From: Chryseobacterium formosum
Lineage (GTDB): Bacteria > Bacteroidota > Bacteroidia > Flavobacteriales > Weeksellaceae
Direction of reading: 5' to 3'
NCBI RefSeq assembly: GCF_026460885.1
Contig: NZ_JAOVZW010000001.1
Location: forward strand, 434,001 to 498,000
DNA length: 64,000 nt
This document shows positions 52,044 through 61,012 of this stretch, one piece after another. Positions within the stretch are counted from its first letter, which is position 1. Every line of letters begins with the position of its first letter. The translations under genes and the position numbers were made by a program. The notes under the pieces are model-generated. The model was not told the origin of the DNA, ran no database searches, and saw only the letters and a program-made list of their open reading frames with translations.

Positions 52044-53337
52044 AAAAGACATTTTAGACAATATAGAGCTCCGCTCAGAAAGCGTTCAGGATATTCTCAC
52101 GGAACCGCCACATTGGATGTTCCGATGGGGAAATACAATTATATTTATTATTCTCTTGCTCATTCTTGGGATGAGTTACATTATAAAATATCCTGAATTT
52201 GTTCCTGCTCCTATTATTGTGACCTCGAAAAATCCACCTGAGAAAATCGAGGCAAGAAGCAGTTCGAAAATAGAAAAAATATTTATCAAAGATCATCAAA
52301 AGGTCAAAAAAGGTGATGTAATGTTGGTTTTGCAATCTACAGCACATTATGAAGATGTTTTAAAATTAAAAAAAATAGTAGATTCTATAGCTTCAGATCA
52401 GTTGCTGTCGTTTCCTGTTACTGAAGTTTCTCATTTTAAATTGGGTGAACTACAGGGAGATTACAACAGTTTTGCAAAAGCTTTTCAGGATGAACATCTG
52501 TTTACAAGATTACAACCTTACGCTCCGGAAAATCTAGCAGCCAATCAAAGTATTTCAGAATCGAGAAGTAGAATCACGAATTTAAGACAGCAAAGAAATC
52601 TTGAAGCTGCAAAAACTGAGCTTACTCTGAAGAATTATAAACGTTCACAAGAATTATTCAATCAGGGCGTAATTGCGGCAGTAGAATTAGAAGGTGAAAA
52701 ACTAAAATACCTTCAGGCTCAGCAGAATTTAGAAAACATAAGCATTTCTTTATCTCAAATGCAGGAAAGTATTTCGAATCTCAATAAAACAAAAAGCGGA
52801 GCGGCTATCAATACCGAAAAAGATAAAATCACGTATTCATCGCAGACTCTACAGTTATTTGAGCAGTTAAGAAAATCTCTTAAACAATGGGAGCAAAGTT
52901 ACCTTATTGTTTCTTCTACCGACGGAATGGCGAGTTTTCAGCAGTTTTATGGGGAGAATCAATTCGTAAAAGCTGGAGACCCAATTGTTTCAATTTTACC
53001 AGATCATACAGAGCAGTTGGTGGGAAGAATGTCTGTGCCGACAGCAAATTCCGGGAAAATTATTCCGGGAGAAAAGGTTTTAATTAAATTAGACAACTAC
53101 CGTTTCCAGGAATACGGAATTATTGAAGGGAGAGTGCAGAACATCTCTTTGATTCCCGATGACAAAGGGAATTATTACGTAGATGTTGTTCTGCCAAAAG
53201 GTTTGAAAACATCATATAACAAGACATTAAAGTTTGATAAAGAATTGAGAGGAAATGCTGAAATCGTAACGCAGGATCTAAGATTGATTGAAAGGTTTTT
53301 CTATCAGATCAGAAAATTGCTGGGATATCAATCATAA
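52033..53337 (+). CDS. HlyD-family secretion adaptor
   Basis: 434 residues. A cytoplasmic start, one transmembrane helix (about residues 32-49) and then a lipoyl-like domain (IEKIFIKDHQKVKKGDVML), a long coiled coil (about residues 165-275) and a beta domain (SFQQFYGENQFVKAGDPIVSI, VGRMSVPTANSGKI). Such adaptors connect the ABC exporter to an outer membrane channel, so peptides would leave the cell in one step. It starts with TTG at 52033 inside the end of the exporter gene. No TolC-type gene is in the window. Confidence 0.92.
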   Translation: METKKDILDNIELRSESVQDILTEPPHWMFRWGNTIIFIILLLILGMSYIIKYPEFVPAPIIVTSKNPPEKIEARSSSKIEKIFIKDHQKVKKGDVMLVLQSTAHYEDVLKLKKIVDSIASDQLLSFPVTEVSHFKLGELQGDYNSFAKAFQDEHLFTRLQPYAPENLAANQSISESRSRITNLRQQRNLEAAKTELTLKNYKRSQELFNQGVIAAVELEGEKLKYLQAQQNLENISISLSQMQESISNLNKTKSGAAINTEKDKITYSSQTLQLFEQLRKSLKQWEQSYLIVSSTDGMASFQQFYGENQFVKAGDPIVSILPDHTEQLVGRMSVPTANSGKIIPGEKVLIKLDNYRFQEYGIIEGRVQNISLIPDDKGNYYVDVVLPKGLKTSYNKTLKFDKELRGNAEIVTQDLRLIERFFYQIRKLLGYQS

Positions 53338-53356
53338 ATCTGATTCAACTTAAAAA

Positions 53357-53414
53357 AATCTGTGTCAATCTGTGAAATCTGTGGGAAGAATTACTCTCCA
53401 TGGATTTCACAGAT
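53357..53414. repeat. Interspersed AATCTGTG-type repeat with a 12-bp inverted repeat
   Basis: AATCTGTGTCAATCTGTG at 53357-53374 is a direct repeat, and ATCTGTGAAATC (53368-53379) pairs perfectly with GATTTCACAGAT (53403-53414). It lies in the spacer after the exporter operon. A weaker relative may be present near 27130 (AATAGATTTCACA). Confidence 0.6.
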
Positions 53415-53434
53415 GATACTGTTTGAAAATAAAA

Positions 53435-53457
53435 AAACCGAACTCAACGTCCGGTTT
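53435..53457. terminator. Terminator between convergent genes
   Basis: AAACCG and CGGTTT pair across 11 nt. An A tract precedes it, giving seven T on the minus strand. It ends the oxygenase gene and possibly the exporter operon. Confidence 0.65.
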
Positions 53458-53462
53458 CAAAA

Positions 53463-54413
53463 TTATTTTTTAATCAATCCTAATTCAATTAATCGTTCAT
53501 GTAGAAACTCTCCTGCAGTTGTATCTTCGTACAGTTTAGGATGATTTTCATCTACACAATTTTCTAAGGCATTCAGCGACATTTCGCTTACCGGGTGCAT
53601 AAAGAAAGGGATAGAATATCTTGAAGTTCCCCACAATTCTCTCGGCGGATTGACGACTCTGTGAATGGTAGATTTCAGCTTATTGTTGGTGTGTCTTGAA
53701 AGCATATCTCCAACATTAATCATCAATTCGTCTGGCTCTGCAATCGCATCGATCCATTCTCCATTGTGATTCTGAACCTGAAGACCTTTTCCCTGAGAAC
53801 CCATCAAAAGAGTAATCAAGTTGATGTCTCCATGAGCAGCAGCTCTTACCGCATCATCGGGCTCCTGAGTAATTGGCGGATAGTGGATGGGTCTTAAGAT
53901 CGAGTTGCCTTCTGCAATTTTATCATCAAAATAAAACTCATCGAGACCAAGGTACAATGCCAACGCTCTCAAAACATATTTCCCAGTTTTTTCAAGCATC
54001 TGATAAGTTTCTTTACCGACTTCATTGAACTTTGGAAGTTCGTCTACGATCACATTGTCAGGATATTGGCTTTTGTATTTTGAGTCATCCGAAACGTATT
54101 GTCCGAAATGCCAAAACTCTTTCAAATCACCTTTTTTAAATCCTTTTGCAGTTTCTTTTCCGAAACCTACATAGCCTCTTTGTCCGCCAATTCCGGGAAT
54201 CTCGTACTTTTGTTTGGTTTCTGTGGGAAGTTCAAAGAAGTTTTTAACTTCTCCATAAAGATCACCTACGAGTTTGTCATCAAGGAAATGTCCTTTTAAG
54301 GCGACAAAACCAATTTCTTCGTAAGCTTTTCCGATTTCATTTACAAATTTCTGTTTGCGTTCCGGTTCACCCGAAAGGAAATCACGCAGGTCTACACTAG
54401 GTATTTTATCCAT
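53463..54413 (-). CDS. 2-oxoglutarate/Fe(II) oxygenase, isopenicillin N synthase family
   Basis: 316 residues. The iron ligands are in AAHGDINLITLL (His and Asp) and KSTIHRVVNPP (His); the RYSIPFF motif binds the cosubstrate carboxylate. The N-terminal part (VDLRDFLSGEPERKQKFVNEIG, GYVGFGKETAKGFKKGDLKEF) matches the isopenicillin N synthase-like oxygenases of bacteria. Substrate unknown. There is no antibiotic pathway gene nearby, so a simple housekeeping oxidation is as likely. It has its own start and converges with the exporter operon. Confidence 0.9.
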   Translation of the reverse strand: MDKIPSVDLRDFLSGEPERKQKFVNEIGKAYEEIGFVALKGHFLDDKLVGDLYGEVKNFFELPTETKQKYEIPGIGGQRGYVGFGKETAKGFKKGDLKEFWHFGQYVSDDSKYKSQYPDNVIVDELPKFNEVGKETYQMLEKTGKYVLRALALYLGLDEFYFDDKIAEGNSILRPIHYPPITQEPDDAVRAAAHGDINLITLLMGSQGKGLQVQNHNGEWIDAIAEPDELMINVGDMLSRHTNNKLKSTIHRVVNPPRELWGTSRYSIPFFMHPVSEMSLNALENCVDENHPKLYEDTTAGEFLHERLIELGLIKK

Positions 54414-54488
54414 TTTATAGAAATTTTACGTGGGGCTAATTTACAGATTTTTTGGCTTAAATGATTTTACAATTAATTATTTATAAAC

Positions 54489-54496
54489 TAAATTTG
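54489..54496 (+). promoter_or_regulatory. -7 box placed 4 nt before the menD ATG
   Basis: TAAATTTG at 54489-54496 and ATG at 54501 leave only CTCT between them, so the predicted transcript has no 5' leader. Confidence 0.5.
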
Positions 54497-54500
54497 CTCT

Positions 54501-56177
54501 ATGAAAAAATATTCCTCCAAGAGAAGTATTCAGGTACTTGCCAATCTTTTTCAGCAATACAATATTTTAGACGTTGTCATATCTCCGGGATCTCGAAATG
54601 CTCCTTTGGCGATTCATTTTTCGGAAATGGATGATTTCAACTGCTTCAGTATTGTAGACGAAAGAAGCGCAGCATTTGTCGCTCTTGGAATGGCGAAAAG
54701 TGAGAAAAAACCAGTTGCAATTGCTTGTACAAGCGGTTCGGCCGCAGCAAATTATTACCCGGCAGTGACAGAAGCTTTTTATTCAAACGTTCCGATGTTG
54801 ATTTTGACGGCAGACCGACCTACAGATTATGTTGACTTGTTTGACGGACAAACCATAAGGCAAAACAACCTTTTTCATCAGCATTCTTACGGAGATTTTC
54901 AATTGGTGGAAGACAGTAAAGATGATGCGGAAAACATCAATTCAAATATTATAAAAAAGGCAATCGAGCTTTGTTTTGAGAAGCAAGGCCCGGTTCATAT
55001 CAATATTCCTTTGGAAGAACCTTTGTATGACTTGGTTTCTGAGCTTCCGACTTTTCCTAAGGTTGAGAAAACAATCAAGAAAAAAGAATACGAAATTCCA
55101 TCCAACTTGGTGGCAGACTGGAATACTTCACAGAGAATCATGATTCTAGTCGGGACAAAAGATTACAGTCCGGAACTTGAAAATCAGTTGACGCAATTGG
55201 TGAAAAATCATTCGGTTGTGGTTTTAAGTGAGGCCAATTCAAATTTGTATCACGAGAAGTTTTTCAGACATATCGACCGTTATATTTTTGCGTTTACTGA
55301 TGAAGATTTTAAAACGTATGCTCCGGATTTGTTGATCACTGTCGGGCAAAACGTGGTGTCAAAAAAAGTAAAACAGTTTCTAAGAAATGCGCACCCAAAA
55401 CAGCATTGGCATTTGGATGAAGTTTGGCAACCTGATACTTATTTTTCTCTTACGCAGAAAATAGAAATCAAGCCAGAGCTTTTCTTTTCTAAACTTTTGA
55501 ATTTCATTAATTTAGAGCCAAAACCATATTATAATCTTTGGGATGTTTTAAGGGATAAAAAAGATAAAAAACATTCTGAGTTTTTGAATTTGATTGAGTT
55601 TTCTGATTTTTATTTCTTTAATAAAGCTTCGCAAAGCATTCCTGAAAATTACAATATTCATTTCAGCAACTCGTCGGCAATTCGTTATGCACAGTTGTTT
55701 GATTTTGGTAAAAGAAAAATGTATTGCAACAGAGGAACCAGCGGAATCGACGGTTCAACTTCCACAGCAATGGGTTTTGCCATAAAAAATGCAAATCCGA
55801 CTTTGTTGATTACGGGAGATCTAAGCTTTTTCTACGACATCAATGGACTTTGGAATCAATATATTCCGCCATTTACGAGAATTATTATTTTTAATAATGG
55901 CGAAGGAAATATTTTTAAAATTATTCCCGGACCAGGAAACGCAAACTCAAATACCGTTGACGAATTTATATCAACAAAACATCACAAGAATGCAGAGTTT
56001 TTAGCAAAACATTTCGGATTTTCTTATGTGAAAGTTGATGATGACGGAACTTTAGATAGGGTTTTTGATAATTTCTTCAAGCCCGATGCACAGCCTAAAA
56101 TCATGGAAGTTAATACACAAGGTAAAAATAATGCGGATACGCAGAAAGCTTATTTTAATTTTTTAAAGGAAATCTAA
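54501..56177 (+). CDS. menD: 2-succinyl-5-enolpyruvyl-6-hydroxy-3-cyclohexene-1-carboxylate synthase MenD
   Basis: MenD is a thiamine-diphosphate enzyme that joins isochorismate and 2-oxoglutarate in menaquinone synthesis. Its 558 residues show the MenD-type Pyr domain (ISPGSRNAPLAIHF, CTSGSAAANYYPAVTEAF), the RPTDYVD segment, and a ThDP-binding domain with SGIDGSTSTAMGFA and LLITGDLSFFYDINGL. Menaquinone is the electron carrier that the VKOR protein at 47038 would reduce. No other men genes are near. Confidence 0.95.
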   Translation: MKKYSSKRSIQVLANLFQQYNILDVVISPGSRNAPLAIHFSEMDDFNCFSIVDERSAAFVALGMAKSEKKPVAIACTSGSAAANYYPAVTEAFYSNVPMLILTADRPTDYVDLFDGQTIRQNNLFHQHSYGDFQLVEDSKDDAENINSNIIKKAIELCFEKQGPVHINIPLEEPLYDLVSELPTFPKVEKTIKKKEYEIPSNLVADWNTSQRIMILVGTKDYSPELENQLTQLVKNHSVVVLSEANSNLYHEKFFRHIDRYIFAFTDEDFKTYAPDLLITVGQNVVSKKVKQFLRNAHPKQHWHLDEVWQPDTYFSLTQKIEIKPELFFSKLLNFINLEPKPYYNLWDVLRDKKDKKHSEFLNLIEFSDFYFFNKASQSIPENYNIHFSNSSAIRYAQLFDFGKRKMYCNRGTSGIDGSTSTAMGFAIKNANPTLLITGDLSFFYDINGLWNQYIPPFTRIIIFNNGEGNIFKIIPGPGNANSNTVDEFISTKHHKNAEFLAKHFGFSYVKVDDDGTLDRVFDNFFKPDAQPKIMEVNTQGKNNADTQKAYFNFLKEI

Positions 56178-56188
56178 GAAATATTGAA

Positions 56189-56306
56189 CCATTAAGAAAA
56201 GTTAAGCAGTAAGATAGGTTAAGAAAAATCTACAGATTTTTTAAGAATGAATTTTTACAGCGAAGCTAAATCTTAATATTCTAAACTCTTTAAAAAATCT
56301 TAATGG
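56189..56306. repeat. Long-range inverted repeat after menD
   Basis: CCATTAAG (56189-56196) and CTTAATGG (56299-56306) bound about 100 nt of AT-rich sequence with further TTAAG-type steps. Same general class as the other intergenic palindromes of this window. Confidence 0.4.
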
Positions 56307-56315
56307 CAAAAAAAT

Positions 56316-56343
56316 AGCAGATTTATGTAATCATAAATCTGCT
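56316..56343. terminator. Bidirectional terminator between menD and pabC
   Basis: AGCAGATTTATG and CATAAATCTGCT form a perfect 12-bp stem with loop TAAT, preceded by an A tract and followed by a T-rich stretch. It lies between convergent genes. Confidence 0.88.
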
Positions 56344-56377
56344 TAATTCTTTTAATCTGCGAGAGTATATTGTAAAT

Positions 56378-57004
56378 CTACATATCCAAATAATCATCAT
56401 TTCCCGGAAGGTTAGTAATCTTCGAAATCGGATAAATAAACATATCGTCAAAATCATTCAAAGCATTAATCAATTGAAAATGTGAGAATTCTTTGATGTT
56501 TTGTAAAGTGATTTCTGCTTCTTTGATCTTCTTTTTCTTTAAAAGATATTGTCTCTGAACTCCGTTTAAAAGATAAGTTGAGGGCGTAAACCATTCTTTC
56601 CCTTTTTGGAATAAAAGATTTGAAAATGAAGTATCAGTAATGTGATTGTTTTTTACAATGATGATTTCTTCAGCTTTAGATTTCATCTTCATTTTCTCCA
56701 GCTCTTTTCGATCCTCAAATTTGAAGGAATAATCATAAATATTATTCTCCACCAGTTGGAAATCTTGTATTTCCGGAATTGCGTAAGGAATCATCATGGT
56801 TCTGAATTTCTTATCCAGATCATAAGTCAGTCTTAGTTTGTACAAGCCATCCTCATCATGATTCAGGTTTTTAAAGATTTTTTCCAAATCAATAGAACCT
56901 TCCTTCCCAAAATGGGCGAAAGTTTCGTTCACACGCTTCTGATGAAATTCCAAAAGGAATAACTCTTGATCTTCTACTTTAATGCTTTCAATGAATTGGG
57001 ACAT
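56378..57004 (-). CDS. Aminotransferase class IV, aminodeoxychorismate lyase-like
   Basis: 208 residues. FEDRKELEKMKMK holds the region of the PLP Lys, and IIIVKNNHITDTSFSNLLFQ and TPSTYLLNGVQRQYLL are the conserved cofactor-binding motifs of the class IV fold. Together with the pabB gene, which it overlaps by 17 nt, it would cleave aminodeoxychorismate to 4-aminobenzoate for folate. It is shorter than E. coli PabC (269 residues). Confidence 0.88.
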   Translation of the reverse strand: MSQFIESIKVEDQELFLLEFHQKRVNETFAHFGKEGSIDLEKIFKNLNHDEDGLYKLRLTYDLDKKFRTMMIPYAIPEIQDFQLVENNIYDYSFKFEDRKELEKMKMKSKAEEIIIVKNNHITDTSFSNLLFQKGKEWFTPSTYLLNGVQRQYLLKKKKIKEAEITLQNIKEFSHFQLINALNDFDDMFIYPISKITNLPGNDDYLDM

Positions 57005-57965
57005 AGATTTTATTTTTCATTTCTTCGTACTCGTCTTCTAACTTGCTCATGTGCGTGATTCCGCCGCCGCTTTTGAAATACAGTTGATTGCCTTCTTTTT
57101 CGATAAAACGAATCATCACGCAACTGTCAAGATTTTCACCGTCAAACCAACCGCAAACTCCGGTATAAAAACCTCTGTCAAAGCCTTCAGCTTCCAAAAT
57201 TATTTCTAAAGTTTTTGGCTTTGGAGCTCCTAAAATAGAACCTGCAGGAATAAGTTTCTGCATAATGCTTCCTATTTTTCCTTTAAACTCTGGTTTTAAA
57301 TTTCCTGAAATTTCCGAGCTCATTGCAAAAAGATCTTTTTGATGGGTTTTCAGAAAATCAATGTACTGAAATTTATCAACCTTCACATCATCTGCGACCA
57401 TACTTAAATCATTTCTCAGCAAATCCACAACGGTGTAATGTTCGGCTTTTTCTTTTTTATCGTTCTTCAAAACTTCTGCAGCATTCTCTAAAGATGCGTC
57501 GATAGTTCCTTTCATCGGATAAGTGAAGATTTTATCACTGATTATTTTGACGAAAGTTTCAGGAGAAAAAAATACGAAAAAATCTTTATATAAAACCTTG
57601 TATTTTGCCTGAGAATGATGAAAAATTTCTTCCAAACTTAAATTAGTTTCAATTTTCGTTTTTCGGGTGTAATTTGTTAAGTATGAATTTCCTAACCGAA
57701 TATTATCCTGAACAATATCAAAACCTTTTTGGAAACTTTCCAGCGTTTCAGGATAGAATTTCCATTCCGTTTTTTTGTCTAATGCTTCCTGTTTTTTTGT
57801 GTTTGAAAATGACTGAAAATCAATTAATAAACCATTTTCTTTAATTTCGTTTTCTCTGAAAACTTCAATCTTATCAACAAGAAAATCGATGATAAAGAAA
57901 AAGGGAACTTTCTGTTGTGAAAGTTCGTCCATTTCAATAAATTTTTGATGATTTGCCGAAAACAT
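56988..57965 (-). CDS. pabB: Aminodeoxychorismate synthase component I (PabB)
   Basis: 325 residues, the chorismate-binding domain only. YTRKTKIETNLSLEEIFHHSQ, TYPMKGTID, EHYTVVDLLRNDLSMV and LIPAGSILGAPKPKTLEII are conserved motifs, and GFYTGVCGWF follows. It converts chorismate to aminodeoxychorismate with ammonia or glutamine from PabA (not in the window). It is the first gene of the minus-strand pab unit. The frame begins only 4 nt after a TACTTTTG box (57970-57977). Confidence 0.92.
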   Translation of the reverse strand: MFSANHQKFIEMDELSQQKVPFFFIIDFLVDKIEVFRENEIKENGLLIDFQSFSNTKKQEALDKKTEWKFYPETLESFQKGFDIVQDNIRLGNSYLTNYTRKTKIETNLSLEEIFHHSQAKYKVLYKDFFVFFSPETFVKIISDKIFTYPMKGTIDASLENAAEVLKNDKKEKAEHYTVVDLLRNDLSMVADDVKVDKFQYIDFLKTHQKDLFAMSSEISGNLKPEFKGKIGSIMQKLIPAGSILGAPKPKTLEIILEAEGFDRGFYTGVCGWFDGENLDSCVMIRFIEKEGNQLYFKSGGGITHMSKLEDEYEEMKNKIYVPIH

Positions 57966-57969
57966 TCCG

Positions 57970-57977
57970 CAAAAGTA
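57970..57977 (-). promoter_or_regulatory. -7 box placed 4 nt before the pabB ATG
   Basis: Read on the minus strand, TACTTTTG is followed by CGGA and then the ATG at 57965. Leaderless transcription is predicted. Confidence 0.5.
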
Positions 57978-58013
57978 GTTATTGATGTTTACTTTTGCAC
58001 AAAATATTTTTTA

Positions 58014-58748
58014 ATGCAGGAGAATTATCCACAAAAACCGGGAATCGATTTTATTTTAAAGCAGGCATTTTTTTACTGGAATAAAACTTTGGTGTATCAA
58101 CTGATGTTTTCGCTTATTTATTTAACTCTGTTCTTTACGGTTTTCTTTTATTTTTCCGGACAGTACGGTATTATGGATCAGTTTTTTGGCGCAATGTCAA
58201 ATTACATGAAAGTTGGTCCATCAGGAATGGAACAGTATAAAACAGATATTTCCATGATAATTGCAGGAAAAGGATTTCAAAATTTTTATCTTGGAATGGT
58301 GGGAACTCAGATATTCCTTTATCCATTAAATTTAGGTTTTTTTCAGATTTTCAGAAAAATTGATTTGAAAGAACCTATTGAATGGAGAGATCTGTTCGCC
58401 GGATATAATGGTCTGAACTTCTTCAGATATGCAAGCTATTTTATATTTTGGTATTTTTTATACAGTTTTATTGCTCAGACTCTTGTGCTTCCAATCTTTT
58501 GGGTAATGATTACATTATTTGTTGCGCCGTTAATGTTTTTCCAAAACAAAACTATTTTTGAAGGAATTGCCTTAAACTGGAAAGCATTGAAGATGTATTT
58601 TGTTGAAATTTTAGTTTGTACGATTGTTGCTGTTTTATTTAAATATTTAGGTTTCGGAATATTTTTGATTGGTGGATTGTTCACTTTACCCTTTTGGAAT
58701 GCAATGATTTATTCTCTTTACAAAACTATTTTCACAGAGAAAGTTTGA
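58014..58748 (+). CDS. Multi-pass membrane protein of unknown function (1)
   Basis: About 244 residues with five to six hydrophobic helices. The start is set at the ATG at 58014 (MQENYPQKPG), since the frame from 57945 runs through the pabB region and the TACTTTTG box at 57990. It shares length and layout with the next protein: a DLFAGY segment near the middle, helices after it, and a C-terminal YSLYKTIF. Function is unknown. The two may be related to a family with glycerophosphoryl or ABC-permease-like helices. Confidence 0.8.
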   Translation: MQENYPQKPGIDFILKQAFFYWNKTLVYQLMFSLIYLTLFFTVFFYFSGQYGIMDQFFGAMSNYMKVGPSGMEQYKTDISMIIAGKGFQNFYLGMVGTQIFLYPLNLGFFQIFRKIDLKEPIEWRDLFAGYNGLNFFRYASYFIFWYFLYSFIAQTLVLPIFWVMITLFVAPLMFFQNKTIFEGIALNWKALKMYFVEILVCTIVAVLFKYLGFGIFLIGGLFTLPFWNAMIYSLYKTIFTEKV

Positions 58749-58817
58749 TTTTGGCAATTGTGTAACGTTTTTGTTCTCAAAAAAAATTAAATTTGAGAAA
58801 CATTAAAAATAAACACC

Positions 58818-59552
58818 ATGTCAGAATTTAACGAATTTGATCAACAAGGTTCTGTTCCCGAAAGGAACACCAGTTCTATAATTTCTCATGCTTTCGAAAT
58901 GTATAAAGGGGTTTTTCTTTATGGTCTCGTTATCATGATTATATTTTTTATCGGAGATTTTGTTATTCAGAGCATTACAGGCTACAATTCTTGGAGTGGT
59001 TTTAGAAATTTCAGAGATTTTGATGGAGATTATTCTGATTTTGTTAGCTGGAACCGACCGGGTGTTTCATCCTATTATTCGGGATATAGTTTTCTGGGTA
59101 TTCTCATGTCTCCATTGTATGTTGGTTTAATTTATATCACTAATAAATTTAATACCAAAGAACAAATAGATTTTTCAGACCTTTTTATAGGTTACCGCCA
59201 AAATTTGGGTAATATTTTATTGTATAGCTTGATTACAACGATCATACTTTGGATCTCCTTTGCGATGTGTTTTATTCCTGTTATATTTGTTTATCCGCTG
59301 TTTTTCCTTGGTTATCCTATTTTATTATTTGAAAATGCAACTGCGATGGATGCACTTTCAAAAACGTATAATCTTGTAAAAGAAAATTACAGTGTATTTT
59401 TAGGAACTGCTATTTTGGGAGGACTTATAAGTCTTTCAGGAATTGTTTTATGTTGCGTTGGTATAGTTTTTACTGCGTGTTTTATGGAAGTCGCTATGTA
59501 CTCTGCATACTGCGCTTATTTAGGCAGACCACGACAAATAACAAATAAATAA
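58818..59552 (+). CDS. Multi-pass membrane protein of unknown function (2)
   Basis: 244 residues, five or six helices. Segments such as SHAFEMYKGVFLYGLVIMII, DLFIGYRQNLGNILLY and the C-terminal AMYSAYCAYLG match the arrangement in the previous gene, so the pair look like distant paralogues. A polar loop (residues 57-85) with many Gly, Asp, Ser and Tyr lies between the first two helices. It shares one nucleotide with the next gene (TAATG), so the two are translationally coupled. Confidence 0.8.
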   Translation: MSEFNEFDQQGSVPERNTSSIISHAFEMYKGVFLYGLVIMIIFFIGDFVIQSITGYNSWSGFRNFRDFDGDYSDFVSWNRPGVSSYYSGYSFLGILMSPLYVGLIYITNKFNTKEQIDFSDLFIGYRQNLGNILLYSLITTIILWISFAMCFIPVIFVYPLFFLGYPILLFENATAMDALSKTYNLVKENYSVFLGTAILGGLISLSGIVLCCVGIVFTACFMEVAMYSAYCAYLGRPRQITNK

Positions 59553-60646
59553 TGAAACCACACGACAAAGAAAATCAAATCAGCAGCGTAGTAATCAAGC
59601 AGATTTTTCTACTTGCGATTATTCTGATTTTAGTAGCTTTAGTTTGCTTTAATCTTGCCATGTTTATTCCTTCTGTTCTAGGAGCGATTACGATTTATGT
59701 CGTTTGCAGGAAATACAATTTTTACTTGCAAGAAGAGCGAAAATGGAAACCTTGGGCTTCTTCTTTGGTTTTGATGTTGGCAAGTTTGATTATTATCATC
59801 CTTCCAATTTATTTTATTATTGATTTGCTGGTTGAAAAGTTGGGTAATGCACAAGCTTACATGGATAAATTCAATGTTTTTGTAGACAAAATACATGATT
59901 TTGTTTATTCGAAAACCAATATTGATCTTTTAAGTAAAGAAAATATGAGCAAACTGAAAAGTTTTGCAGGAAAATATTCAACCTCAGCATTGAGCGGGAC
60001 TTTTAATGTCTTGACGGTAGTGATGTCGATGTATTTTATTCTTTATTTTATGTTTGAAAAGCCAAGACTTTTTGAAAGAATTTTGGCTTCTGCAGCTCCT
60101 CTGAAAAGAGCTAACGTTTCTATGATTGGAGAAAAAATGCGTAAATTGATTTTGGCAAATGCAATTGGACTTCCTGTAGTCGCAATCGGACAGGGAATTG
60201 TGGCTTTAATTGGATATCTTATTTTTGGAGCTCCAAGTGCGATTTTACTTTTTGCGCTTACTGCAGTTGCTTCAATGATTCCGATTGTGGGAGCTGCAAT
60301 TGTGTATGTTCCTATCTGTATTTTTATGATTGCGGAAGGACAAACCGGACCTGGAATTGGTCTTGCAATTTATTGTTTGGTTGTTGTTGGTTTAACAGAT
60401 AATGTACTTCGATTTACATTGCTTAAAAAATTAGAAGATATTCACCCATTAAATACCGTTTTCGGAATTATCATGGGAATGAATTTATTTGGCTTTATGG
60501 GATTGATTTTCGGGCCGATTTTGGTTTCTTTTACACTTCTATTAATTCAGGTGTATAGAAATGAATTTTCTGATGATGAAACCCCTGAATTACAACTTTC
60601 AGGAAGAGATGATACTCTAGAAAATAATACTGATTTAATAATTTAG
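59552..60646 (+). CDS. AI-2E family transporter
   Basis: 364 residues with seven to eight helices and the layout of the AI-2E (PerM) family, for example IVALIGYLIFGAPSAILLFALTAV and the GFMGLIFGPIL motif. Some members export autoinducer-2 or other substrates, but most have no known substrate. The start overlaps the stop of the preceding membrane gene by one base. It is followed 5 nt later by the DUF3820 gene, so a four-gene operon with the two membrane genes is likely. Confidence 0.92.
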   Translation: MKPHDKENQISSVVIKQIFLLAIILILVALVCFNLAMFIPSVLGAITIYVVCRKYNFYLQEERKWKPWASSLVLMLASLIIIILPIYFIIDLLVEKLGNAQAYMDKFNVFVDKIHDFVYSKTNIDLLSKENMSKLKSFAGKYSTSALSGTFNVLTVVMSMYFILYFMFEKPRLFERILASAAPLKRANVSMIGEKMRKLILANAIGLPVVAIGQGIVALIGYLIFGAPSAILLFALTAVASMIPIVGAAIVYVPICIFMIAEGQTGPGIGLAIYCLVVVGLTDNVLRFTLLKKLEDIHPLNTVFGIIMGMNLFGFMGLIFGPILVSFTLLLIQVYRNEFSDDETPELQLSGRDDTLENNTDLII

Positions 60647-60651
60647 AAAAA

Positions 60652-60918
60652 ATGGAGCAAGGAATAAATCCCGAAATTCTGCAGGAAATATGTGTAGTAA
60701 AAATGCCTTTTGGGAAATATAAAGATACCGTTTTAGCTGATCTTCCAATTAGTTATTTGGAATGGTTTCAACGCCAAGGAATGCCTCCCGGAAAATTAGG
60801 AATGCAACTTTCTACAATTTATGAAATAAAATTAAACGGGTTGATGGATTTACTGACTCCGCTTCGCAGTGGAAAAGTAAGTTATGATACGCCTAAAACT
60901 AAAATTTATAAGTTTTAA
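60652..60918 (+). CDS. DUF3820 family protein
   Basis: 88 residues. VVKMPFGKYKDTVLADLPISYLEWF and RQGMPPGKLGMQLSTIYEIKLNGL match DUF3820, described as a putative quorum-sensing-regulated virulence factor family, although that name is not well supported. The MPFGKYKG-type turn is also known from exonuclease-associated domains, so nucleic-acid contact is possible. It is the last gene before the REP-bounded element. Confidence 0.85.
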   Translation: MEQGINPEILQEICVVKMPFGKYKDTVLADLPISYLEWFQRQGMPPGKLGMQLSTIYEIKLNGLMDLLTPLRSGKVSYDTPKTKIYKF

Positions 60919-60925
60919 AATGTGC

Positions 60926-60989
60926 GGCTCCGTAGGAATCGAATGTGTGTAGAAATTTTAGCAATTAGTTAAGAGTGTTCCGTAGGAAC
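60926..60989. repeat. Left REP pair
   Basis: GGCTCCGTAGGAATC at 60926-60940 is a decayed copy and GTTCCGTAGGAAC at 60977-60989 is a perfect one of the palindrome with core TCCGTAGGA. The 36-nt linker begins with ATGTGTGTAG. Confidence 0.8.
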
Positions 60990-61012
60990 GGTATGTTTTA
61001 AAAATTAGTAAT

